Shown: piece after piece, positions 22,211 through 32,575 of the stretch
Layout of the letters: each line of letters starts with the position of its first letter
Position numbering within the stretch: the first letter of the stretch is position 1
Assembly (NCBI GenBank): GCA_023614405.1
Contig: CM042689.1
Coordinates: 326,282,305-326,346,304 of the forward strand
Reading direction: 5' to 3'
From: Avena insularis
Lineage: Eukaryota; Streptophyta; Magnoliopsida; Poales; Poaceae
DNA length: 64,000 nucleotides
The notes under the pieces: generated by a model
Told to the model about the DNA's origin: nothing
Seen by the model: the letters and a program-made list of their open reading frames with translations, nothing else
Database searches by the model: none
Made by a program: the position numbers and the translations under genes

Positions 22211-23587
22211 TGATGACCCACAAGTATAGGGGATCACAACAGTCTTCGAGGGTAGTATTACCCAATTTATTGATTCGACACAAGGGGAGCCAAAGAATAC
22301 TTCAAAGCCTTAACAACTGAGTTGTCAATTCAGCTGCACCTGGAAATAGTTCTCGCTCACAGTAGTTTATCAGTAGCAACAATTTTGTAGTAGCAACAGC
22401 AAAGCAACAACAACAGTAAAACAAGAGCAATAGTAATAGTAGTAGCAAACAGTAGGATATGAGTGCGGTAGGCATAGGGATGGATGGACGGGCGTTGCAT
22501 GGACGAGTCTAAACATGTAACTTCAAGATCTAGGGAAATTGTAGATAAATAAGAATAAGCATCCAAGTACTAAACAATCATAGGCATGTGCTCCATATAT
22601 AGTCATGCGTGCTCGCAATGAGAACTTACACAACATCTTTTGTCCTGTCAGCCCGTTGCAGCGGGGCCTCAAGGGAACTACTAGAAATTAAGGCACTTAT
22701 TTTAATAGAGCACCGGAGCAAAGCATTAACACTCCATGAACACACGTGATCCTCACATCACATCACATCCCCTCAGGTTGTCCCAATTTCTATCACTTTG
22801 GGGCCTTTGGATCCGGACAATTATATGTGTACACAACTTGCAGATAAGATCACAAAAAATACTATCATCATGAATCAATAATAATTTCAGATCTAAGATT
22901 ATGGCACTCGGGCCCTAGTGACAAGCATTAAGCACAACAAGTTGCAACACAGTCAAATAGCACTAATAGAGATACTAGGCACCATGCCCTAACAATCTTA
23001 TTCGATTACATGATAGAACTCATCCAATCCCTACCATCCCCATAGCCTACAGCGGGGGATTAATCACTCATGGATGAGGGAAACATGGATGGTTGATGGA
23101 GAGGCGTCGGTGATGATGATGGCGATGATCCTATCCAAATTCCCCGTCTCGACAGGGTGCCAGAACGGAGTTTCTGGTTCTGAATCGCGGTTTCTGGTGA
23201 TGGCGTAGCGGAACTCTTTCTGTAAAAACTTCGACCCCCCTGAGTTTTTAGGTCAAGAGGCAAATTATAGGCGAAGAGGGAGGCCGAGGGGTGCCTGAGG
23301 CGGCCACACTCCCTCCAGGAACGGCCTGAGCCCACCAGGGGGTGTGGGACCCTTAGGCCTCCAATCCATATCGTATTCTGGCTCCATGGATCTTCTGGTG
23401 AAATAGGATTTTTGGCATATTTTCCAGAATTTTTCCGGATAGTTGATTTTCTGCACAAAAACTAGACACCAAGGTAATTCTGCTGAAAACAGTGTCTGTC
23501 CGTGTTAGTTGTATCCAAATCACACAAGTTTAGAGGAGAAACGATAGCAAAAGTGTTCGGGAAAGTAGATACGTTTTGGACGTATCA
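22211..23587 (-). repeat. 5' LTR of Athila-type element
   Basis: 1377 bp partner of 15346-16703. Reverse strand starts TGATACGTCC and ends GGGTCATCA. It holds a run of caacagcaaagc-type trinucleotide sequence near 22380-22450 shared with the other LTR. Confidence 0.93.
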
Positions 23588-23592
23588 CAGGG
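23588..23592. repeat. Target-site duplication caggg (right, Athila-type element)
   Basis: Second copy of the 5 bp duplication flanking the Athila-type element; LINE sequence continues immediately after it. Confidence 0.95.
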
Positions 23593-24483
23593 TCGAATGA
23601 ACTTCTTGATGTCCTGAATGGCTCACCGGAATTGGAAGCCCTCTCGATGCTTCCATGCTAGCAAGGGGCAGCCCCGGAGGTATTTGGATTTTCTAAGTTG
23701 CAGCCATAGACCTCAATCGTCCCTCATGATACGCCATACCCATTTCAATATTAGGGCCACATTAAAGCGGCACGAGTTAAGAATACATATGCCCCCAAGA
23801 ATCTTGGGGGCGCAAATGTCAACCCATTTAACCATATGGTATTTCTAGCGTCTGTCCCTGGCTACCCACAAGAATCGGGACAACTCTTTTGCAAAGTCCG
23901 CATGAGTCTCCTCAGATAGCAGGTACAACCCAATATGGTACATGGGGAGGCTGGACAAGCATGAGTTGATCAAGATGGTCTTCCTTCCATTAGTCATGAG
24001 TTTATCTCGCTAGGGATCAACTTTCGACCGAACCCTCGTGACCAGGGGCAAGGTCCTTGATCAACACACGTGTCTCCTCAATGTGCATCCCTAGGTAAGT
24101 GATGGGGAAGTTAGCCAGTCTATAGTTGATGTTGTCAGCTATGCATTATCTGCCCATATCTGAGTAACCCAATAAAGATCATAACCTCGCTCTTATCGAA
24201 GTGGATCTTTAGGCCTGACATGGGTTCAAAGCAAAGGAGTAGGAATTTGAGGTTGGTGATTTCAAGTTCCAAGCCATGCACCATGATCATGGTATCTTTC
24301 GCATACTAGAGGCGCAAGATCCACCTCCGGGGATAAGATACCCAACCACACCAGAGATGTGGCCAACGATTTTGGCTATATCCAAAATCTCTACAAGGGC
24401 ATCCACCACAGAGTTAAATAGGAGGGGCGAGATGGGGTCCCCTGTCTCACTCTGTTCGATGGTCTAAAGTAAGGACCAATCTT
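23593..24483 (-). pseudogene. LINE (L1-type) reverse transcriptase fragment, 5' truncated
   Basis: Upstream part of the same LINE as 14365-15345, in the same orientation. Reverse strand encodes the RT palm beginning at NRVRQGDPISPLLFN (normal family form GVRQGDPLSP), then VVDALVEIL and, further on, a GRKTILINSCLSSLPMYHIG block and FWWVARDRR. It starts abruptly in the middle of RT near 24483, which is the usual 5' truncation of LINE insertions, with frameshifts after the RQGDP block. Joined across the Athila-type insertion, the two halves give a truncated LINE of about 1.9 kb. Confidence 0.85.
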
Positions 24484-24690
24484 TGAAGGGGTTCACAGCA
24501 AAAAACAAAAAAAATCCTAGCTAGTGCAACACCAATGCTAGGATCTATCTACGAGTTAATGCAGCAACGGGGATGGAGGTTCTGGTGACATACCTTATAG
24601 ACCAAAAGCGTTACGTTCCATGGAAACGTTGATGATGTAGTTGCACTCGTAGCCGACCTCAAGGTTGCGTTTCTGCTCGCACGTCACCTC
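24484..24690 (-). repeat. Copia LTR 3'-end fragment
   Basis: Starts tgaaggggttcacagc, the LTR terminus seen at 4691, 42475 and 59662 (tgaaggggttcgtagc), and continues with partial similarity through gttgatgatgtagttgcactc. Only about 200 bp remain and no primer site adjoins. It abuts the LINE truncation point and the tandem repeat array. The right border is approximate. Confidence 0.65.
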
Positions 24691-25998
24691 CCAGTCCTTG
24701 CACAACTGCTACGGCGCTACAAGTGGCAGCGCTCCCAAGGTATCGCACATGTACTATGTACGACGACAAATCCCGTTCTCCGTGATCCAGTCGGGATGCG
24801 GAACTATACCATCCCGCGGCAGCGTAGTATCCCATCGCGCACTCCTGGCCTCGTCTAGACCCTTGCGTCATGGATAGGAACTCGTCGTAGAGACGGGAGC
24901 TCAACATCGGTCATGCTTGGTCGTGAGGGGACATTGGCGAAGGGGTAAATTGTGCTTGTGTTGAAGGCTGGGCACATGTCCTTCGACAGGATAGGTTGTT
25001 TCATCCGGAGAAAATGACCCGGTCGAATAGGATTTTGTGCCCTCAAAACTCTGGTAAATAACCTACCACTGCCACAGGTTGGTACCCCTTTTTTTTAAGT
25101 CAAAAAATCCAACTGTCATCGCCCATCTCGATTGCACTACCCAATTAGATGTTAAATTAAAGTACTACTATGGAATGACCATGTCCATTGAATGACACAT
25201 ACGGCTAGGTCATTGACATGGGCATGAGTTATCAGGTTCCCATGATTGGTATATCTGGTGCAGATCTAAACTAAGGCCCATCAGGCTTAAGAAAAACAAA
25301 GAGTCCTGGAAGCATCCGAAGCTCAGGAGCCAGACTTGTGATCAGGGCAGAAGTCCAAACCGACATAGTCATTGAGTTGTAATTCCAATTTTTAACAGAT
25401 TCTTACTTGAATCCAAGACCCAGACTCTCATATAAAGGCTAGGAGGTCTGACCAAGAGGCTACCGTAGTTTTCGACTCACCACAACCCGTCGCAAGCTAG
25501 ATCGCATCTAGCAACCCGACGACTTTGTAATCTCCATCAATAATAATCAGATAAGCAGGAATAGGGTTTCCTCTACGAGGGTCTAAACCTGAGTAAATCG
25601 CCTCCCTTATCTGTGTGATAAGCCGACAAAATCACCAACACTCCCTTTTTCCTGAAACCCAAGTCTATAATAATAGGCATTGCCGAGGTTACCCCTCGCC
25701 AGTGTTGCTCCATATGCAACGACCATGTCCATTAAACGATACATACACCTGTAGTTTATCTTCTCGGATAGATCTATTCACTCCTACGACCCTCCTGTCT
25801 GAGGCTTGTGGTGAGACCGTCCTCGGAACTCTGGTGTACCCATGGGGCAATGAGCAGCGGCATCTTCAAGCAGCGGTGGCAGCGTTGAGCAGCAACACCA
25901 TCGTCGAGCGACAGTGTGGTCAACTAGACCATCCTGAGCCAGCAACGTCCACTAGACCATCCCGCGGAAGTGTATTGTCCCATCGCGCACTCCTGTCC
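24691..25998. repeat. Tandem repeat array, partial unit and unit 1 (about 1.15 kb period)
   Basis: The phrase ccatcgcgcactcctg followed by ctaga.cc.ttg.gtcatgga occurs near 24831, is split at 25979 by the gypsy insertion, and recurs near 62224. Unit 1 (about 24847-25998) aligns in order with unit 2 (42046-42474 plus 61522-62236). Landmarks: caacatcggtcatgct, ggggacattggcgaagggg, catataaaggctagg, tctagcaacccgacgactt, tacccctcgccag. A TATA-like element (25434) and the stretch gactttgtaatctcc followed by aataataatcag resemble an LTR, so the unit may derive from one. No protein is encoded. Confidence 0.75.
25994..25998. repeat. Target-site duplication tgtcc (left, gypsy element)
   Basis: tgtcc precedes the LTR start tgtaacatcc; the same five bases follow the element end at 42041-42045. 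Confidence 0.93.
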
Positions 25999-26713
25999 TG
26001 TAACATCCCAGCATTTAGGAACTAACGGAGGGTAGATTTAGGAATTTGGAATGTTGCATGCATTCATCTGTTAAAATGTGGGTAAATTTTTCGCCAAAGA
26101 AAAACCTAAAGTGATCAAGGTTTCTTTCATCCTTTGAGATTAGGCATAGTCTTGAAGGATGATTGTTATAGACTTTGATATGATCTTTGTGGACTTATGT
26201 GTTTTGGGAAATGAAATTTGAATTTAAAACTTGAGTGTTGGAATTGTAATTCAAAAGGATTTTTGAATAATGTTTGAATCTTTGATTTAATTAAGTTAAC
26301 CAATAATAACTCAAACTTTATATCAAGAGAGCAATTAAGAATATGAATATCTATTTCATAATTTTATTCAATAATTAATTTACAAAATGCAACTTATGAA
26401 AATCATCCACAATCTTTACAATAACAAATAAATAAAGAATAATATTTCTTTATTGATAATAGTACAATCTTTATTAAAAAAGAATAAAATTAAAGATTAC
26501 AAAAGAATAAATTAAATATGACAATTGAATATGATAGTTATTACAAGTGACTAATCTAAAAATAAAAATAAAACCTAAACTAAAGTCTTGATCTTCAAAT
26601 ATGGTTCCTGCAAAATAAAAATAAACTTAAAGGAAAAAGAAGGTGAGGATTAGAATAATTTTTACTATCAGAAGTTGACAGTGAAGTGCACTGTTCACTT
26701 TTTCATCATTGAG

Positions 26714-26720
26714 TATATAA
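26714..26720 (+). promoter_or_regulatory. TATA box of gypsy 5' LTR
   Basis: gagtatataaggggcaag sits about 715 bp into the LTR and is conserved in the 3' LTR (37851-37857). Likely the core promoter of the element; transcription would start just downstream, where the two LTRs differ by a 72 bp segment. Confidence 0.55.
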
Positions 26721-28204
26721 GGGGCAAGTTTCAGCAGCCAAGTAAAAGTAACGAGATGAAAGTAACTTTCAAAATTCAGAACATATCCATATCTATGTAG
26801 CAGGCACACAAGCAGCACACACACCAAACTGCATGGTGTGTGCTGTCAACACCACGGCAGCAGCACAACCAAACAAAACTATAACCACAGCCGTGGGAAA
26901 ACTAATCCCCACACCATTCCATTACTTTTACACACCAAGCACAGCAGCCAAGCTAGATCAAACCAACCAAAGCCCAGGATCACATCACCAAGATGGTGAC
27001 ATAAGGAGAGGGTAGATTAGGTGGATAGAAAGATCAAGATCAATCCATCAGGATCAGGAGATGATGGGCTAGATCAAGGACAAGCCAGGAGCTGGAAATA
27101 CCAGGGGAGCACCAGATCAAGCTGCCACAAGATCAACCACTAGCAACCACAACATCAAGTGACATTGGTGAGTAAATAAACCATCAAATGATCTATTTGT
27201 CTAAGATTAGACAAACATACATGATCTGATTCTTATTCAAACGCTCAGAAAGCACCCAAGTGGGTGAATCCATCATTGAGGTTTTAAACTCTAAAAGCAA
27301 ACAAAAAAGTATAAGAATCCAACTAAATCTCAAAACAACATCATTAATTTAGCTGTCAAACTATATTTCAATTCAAGTATGAATATAGGTAAGATTTAAC
27401 TTCTAGGCACATCTCTAAGATAAGAGTAGCACCTTAGAATTTAATCTTGTGGATTTATACAAGTGATCAAGCCTACCATCATTTTTCCCAAACTTTGATT
27501 CAAGAAACAGTAGCTGGTACCACTACCAGAACCATCCATATGAATCAACTAGATAAAAGTCTAATCCCTAAACCTCAGACCAACATCATTGGTCTTAGGG
27601 ATTTAAGAAAGGAAAATCTCTATTTATCTTTAAAGCCAAATTCATCTTAAGCTTGAACCAAACCAAATCAAGAAATAGAATCTAACCTTGTGTGCCATAC
27701 AAAGATGGTGTCACAAGAACAGTTCTACTCTAATTAGGTTAAGCATTCAATCTTCACAAGATTCAATCAACCAACTACAAATCATTTTTTTGTTATCACA
27801 TGAATCATAATTAAGAAAATCCCTATGTATATCTTCACCATTTGAAACCATTTGATCTCAAATTACATCTGAAGTCTTAAGCCAACAAGTGTTAATATAG
27901 TGATTTCATCACACAACACTCACTGTCATTCACCAAGTAATGACAGTGGTGAAACAGTAAACCACAAGATTCCCAAGTATTGTTTCTATAGCAACTTTAT
28001 CCTCTGACACATCAAAATTAATCCATAGAATCATCTGATAAGCCACTAGCACCACCAAAGTTCATTTTTAGCAACAAGCCATAGCTAACAATCATTTAGC
28101 ATGCTTAAGGATCATTAACACATGATCCACTTCATCAATTACTTAATTAACATCAGGGTATGAACCCTAAACAGAACCAAGAACCCTAATCAGGACCAGA
28201 CAAT

Positions 28205-28790
28205 CACTAGGAAGGTCACCACCAACATCTAGAGGATGAACTAGCACAAAGAGCACGAGGGGAGAGGAAAAAACTTACAACAGGTCCTCGTTGTAGAATC
28301 GAAGACGAAGCAGAGGGGCCGACGACCATGGCGGTACGGGGAGCACCCCAAAAGGGGCAATGAAGCCCATACAGCGCCATGGCGGCGACCATAGCCACGC
28401 ATAGGGGCGAAAAGCATCACCATGCCACACAACAGCAACGGTGGTGCCAGGATCCACGCGAACCCCAAACCCTAGGGTTCGGGACGACATCGATCTGGCC
28501 ACAGGAGAGCACCAGGTCCAAATCCAGTTGGACAGGAGGGAAGAGCGGAGTAGACAACCTCTTCCTGCACCATGGCAGTGGCTAGGGCGGTCCACGGTGG
28601 CGCGAATCGCCGGCGACAGCACCGCTGACCACGGGGTCGGGGAAGGAGAAGGAGAGGTAAGCTAGAGAGAGAGAGAAGGAGTGTTGGGATGGGTAGGCCG
28701 AAAACCCTTCGGGGTAGTCGTTTTGACCTTGCCCTACTGGGCCACAAGGGCCCAATAAGCCCAAAAGGCCAGCCCAAACCATTTAGAGTC
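28205..28790 (-). promoter_or_regulatory. GC island in gypsy LTR with antisense first-exon features
   Basis: On the reverse strand this reads like a gene start: TTATTGGGCCC and GGCCCAGTAGGG boxes (TGGGCC-type site II elements), a CT-rich leader (CTTCTCTCTCTCTC), ATGs opening a 115-codon frame (28622 to 28275), and a perfect splice donor TGTT/GTAAGTTTT near 28275. The same arrangement, including GTAAGT, is kept in the 3' LTR (39480-39990). The encoded peptide has no known domain. The role is inference: antisense promoter or captured gene 5' end. Confidence 0.4.
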
Positions 28791-30827
28791 TGTTTTTAAT
28801 AAAAAGGAAAAGACCAAAATGCCCCTGAACTTAAATAAACTTTAGAAAATAAAATAAAAGTCTAAAAATTGTAAATAAAATATTTTTTGATTCACAATAA
28901 TCCAAACTATCAAAATAAATTAAGAAATGAAATTTTAGACATAAATTTTATTAAGAATTTTGTAATTTATATATTCTTTATGGAATTTTACAAAAATATT
29001 GAAAGATGATAAAAATAAATAAAAATCACTTTCATTATATAATAATATTGTAGTATTTAAAAAAATACTAAACAAATATTTAATAACAATTTTTTATATT
29101 TAAGTGATAATTCTTAAAAGAATTATTAAATCAATAAAATTCAAATAAAAGGGAAATAAAATAAAAGAATACAATATTCTATTATAAATATTAAAAATTA
29201 ATATTTATAAATCCTTTATTATTAAAACGATTTTTTACAATAATAGGGAGAATGCATATTAAGTTAAATGATGCATTACATTACTTTGCATAATCATTTT
29301 GCTTCTTTAAATATTGTCCTTACCGGGCAATAATAATGTTTTTGTAGACATAGAAGCTCAAGGTCCAGTGCAAGCATCAGACTTCACTACCTTGCCATCA
29401 CAAGGCAAGTTCATCACTTGCTCATGTCCTTTGAAGAGTCTTTATCAAAGTATTTGTGAATTGTGTGTTATCATCTATATTATAGAAAAAGGAAAACATT
29501 ATTTTCTCAAGATACTAAATCTTAGATATCATCCTAAGTGATGATATGATGAAGCAATAGAACTTAGAGTTCTACTTGCACTAATGATGAACAATTAGGA
29601 ATTAATAACCCATGACATCAGTGATTCTAGCGCCGTATATTACGCGTTAACCATGAGATTTGGAATGGGACGGAGAAGTCAGTTGTATCCATTTCCTCTT
29701 GTATGGAGGCAAGACGACCTTAATGTGACATTGTGATTCCTTGTGTGGATCCAACATATGGGTGGGCACCCTTACGCCCCACACTTTTGGTGTCTAGATT
29801 ATCTATGAATGGTGTTTAGGGAGATAGTCCATGTAAATGGTACTAATCCTGGCATCACTAGGTCATAGAGTCTTCGGGAACTTATCAGGGTTTTAGCCTG
29901 CCCGAAAGGGGGCTTAATGAAGGTGAGCTAGCCTGAAGGATCATGCAGACATATGAGGTCGTGGAAAGGCAAGTGATTGGCTTGGACCAACTACTGGGCC
30001 CCACATCATGGAATTGTGGACGGAAAAGTACGCCCGGTTGTGCAACAAGGAGTTGATCTCTCATGGGAAAAGTAACGCACCTCTGCAGAGTGTAAGAATT
30101 GTAACTTGTTACTCCCTGTTCCGGGAAGGAGCTATGAACGCGGCAGGAAAGGAACTCCATGAAAGTTCTGGTCAACTTGTGAAGGCTGGTGGTCATAGAT
30201 TTTCATAATAAAATCAACCTTTTAAGAAAGACTTACGAAAATTGCATAGTGCCAATGACTAATAGTCTGAGGTGGTAGATAGAGCATCAAACTTCCTACC
30301 TTGCATATAATGAATTTGCTAAGTAACGATGTTACTCATCCTTTCCTTTGAATCCTTGCTTAGACTCTGAGAATCCCGAAGATACTCCAATGTATGCATC
30401 CGAGAGTCAAGAGGAGGTCTTCTATGAAGAGCCCAACTTGTATGGAGCCGTAGAAGGGGAGGACTATGACATCGTCTACGGAGGAGAGTTCCAGGAGTCC
30501 GAATAGTTACTACAGTTCTAGTAACCACTTGAGCTGAGCATCATGAACAATACATAGCAATAAGTTGCTGAGCTCAATTTGGAGTTTAAGTTTTAAATTT
30601 GAAACTTCCGCTGAAACACTTATATTTTGGTTTGTAAGTTGAATCTTTTGGAAGTCTTGAACTTCCGGTATTGTAATAATATTAACGTGTGTATGTTTGT
30701 AATATGGACCCGCAATGTTTCTATTGTACCACTCTGAGGGATGTGATATTTACGGAACCGTGTTCTGTGGATGTCATGTCAACGACTATAGTGTACTACA
30801 CATGCAGTGGTATGCTGGGTCACCGTA

Positions 30828-30841
30828 GTTGGTATCAGAGC
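30828..30841 (+). other. Primer binding site, tRNA-iMet type (gypsy)
   Basis: gttggtatcagagc directly follows the 5' LTR; tggtatcagagc is the initiator tRNA-Met complement. Confidence 0.92.
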
Positions 30842-31042
30842 AAATTGCTTTGACCTTGGGCTGGAAACCTAGTAAAGGGTATTACCTGTAGGAGTGTAGC
30901 AATGATAAAGAATTCTCTAAAAGTAATATAATGGGTATTCAAATGAGAATATTTTGTTATATGTTTTAGTGCGATAATTCTTTGTTATGATGCAATATAT
31001 TATTGGTTACTAATCAAAACTATTTTTCTGATATACAGAGCT

Positions 31043-32301
31043 ATGGCACCAAAGTTTCCAAAACAGACTTTGGTAAGGAAAGAGGAGACTCTTGATGATT
31101 ATCAAGGATCATTCACAGACCAACTTCGTCAACTTTAAAAAAAATAGTTGTCCAACTAGAATTCCAGTGAGCACTATAACTTACTATGATGGCCGGATGT
31201 TATACAAGTATCGTGTGAGTATCTAACTCCCTGAGGAGCTTGGATTATATCACGATCTACCTATAGGTGAAGGTAGGAGTCACTTAGCAGCATATCATGT
31301 TGTTGTTGTGGAGGCGGTAGCTAATATCCGGGAGCATCAAGCCAAGGAGTTAGAAGGTAGCACATTCTCTGTGATACCTCATGATTCTATAGACTCGGAT
31401 CCTATATCGGATCATCTTACTTTGGTTAAGAAGCATCCTAAGTTAGCTTCCAAGTTTATGGATAGATACCGAACACTCGTTGCGTCTTTTTATAAGACAC
31501 ATCAAGTGATTGTCGAAGATAAAAAATGACATGTTAGAGGATCTAACTGATCCGAAAAGGAGGAATCAGTTAACATTCCAGTTGGAGAAGGAAGCAAGTA
31601 GTAGTGCAAAACCCATCTTTAAGGATATACCTATAGATCCTGAATCTTTTATACCATATCCTTATTCCCTAAGACCTGAACCTATACATGATCCTACTAT
31701 AAATATGAGGTATACAGTACCACAAGGTTCAGAGGATGGTTCTGACTCAGAACTTCCTATTGAGAATTCTGATGGTTGGAGAAGGGGATCATATGAAGGA
31801 TCTCATGAATACCAGATGTCCACAGATGGTTCTGACAGAAATGTTGGACAATCTAGATGGATGGGTGCAAGAGTTAACCCTAGTAACAATAGTAGAAATG
31901 CCATGTCAATAGATAATCAGGATGAAGAAGAAGATCCTGAGGAGAGAGTGTTTGAATCATCAACATCTTCTCAAAACCCAGGGAATATACATTATCCAGT
32001 GTTTAACTATCTTGCCCAAAGGAGCACTTGGGAAACAGCAGGATTTGCGTATCCTGTTGACAACTCAAGGAATGAAGCTCAGGGGATGCAGGCAGGGGAT
32101 AATGTTGAATATGTTACTGAAGACTTTTCAGCTGAGCTGGAGGGAGTCAATGCGCTCAGGTTGAGTAATGACTCAAGTCCTGACACTTCAGATACAGAGT
32201 ATGTTCCTTCTAGAAGGCCATTTGTTCCACAAACTGTGCGACGCACAACACGTCATCACGGTTGGACATCAGGCATGTATGATGAGCGTAGTTACTACTA
32301 G
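31043..32301 (+). pseudogene. Extra ORF between PBS and gag of the gypsy element
   Basis: A sense ORF of about 420 codons preceding gag. It starts MAPKFPKQTLVRKEETLDDY (ATG 31043-31045), is broken at an A-run near 31138-31146 (frame change), by TAA at 31224-31226, and by a second frame change at an A-run near 31520-31527, then runs on to TAG at 32299-32301. The N-terminal two thirds contain helical charged segments (VANIREHQAKELEGS, LTLVKKHPKLASKFMDRY). The C-terminal third is Ser/Asp/Glu-rich and ends basic (RRTTRHHGWTSGMYDERSYY). No retroviral motif (CCHC, DTG, YXDD) is present, so it is not a second gag-pol. Coding character is supported by composition and by the long final frame (263 codons). 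Function unknown. Extra ORFs before gag are known in Ogre/Tat elements, but I know of no standard one in Tekay. Confidence 0.6.
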
Positions 32302-32575
32302 AAGTAGGCAACTATGTAGAGGTATCAAGTATCATGTATTGTACCCCAAGAAATAAGATAGTTAGATAAATAAGGTAGTATTGTGATTATACCTATATGG
32401 TATATGTTGTAATGACTTTGTATTATTATGATATTATGTATAATATGTGAAATGCATATTCGGATTTTCTTTGGATCTTCATTGTGTGACTGGTTCTGTG
32501 CGTAAAGTCGAGCTCAGAACACATGTGCATGATGTAATTATGAGTATTCGCTTTATTTTGCAGGACCAGAGGGTC

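Larger units (their letters stand above)
15346..23587 (-). mobile_element. Athila-type gypsy element, non-autonomous (no RT/integrase)
   Basis: Complete LTR retrotransposon of 8242 bp on the - strand with two LTRs (1358 and 1377 bp), TSD caggg, a tRNA-Asp type PBS and a polypurine tract. Right to left: gag-protease ORF (22121 to 19524), a gap without coding, a 325-codon ORF (18652 to 17678), a long non-coding 3' region, PPT, 3' LTR. LTR start (reverse strand TGATACGTCCAAAACG) and the phrase GCTTGAGGACAAGTAATAAGC before the PPT are familiar from Sabrina/WHAM-like Athila elements of Triticeae. No reverse transcriptase, RNase H or integrase motif occurs anywhere inside, so mobility must have depended on an autonomous relative. 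In the first roughly 195 bases the LTRs differ at about 15 positions, so the insertion is not recent. Confidence 0.93.
25999..30827 (+). repeat. 5' LTR of gypsy element
   Basis: 4829 bp, from tgtaacatcccagc to ggtcaccgta (CA changed to TA at the end). It carries a TATA box at 26714-26720, a GC-rich island at about 28200-28790, and a very AT-rich block at 28800-29300. ORFs inside (for example antisense 29885-30196) recur in the other LTR without known domains. Confidence 0.94.
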
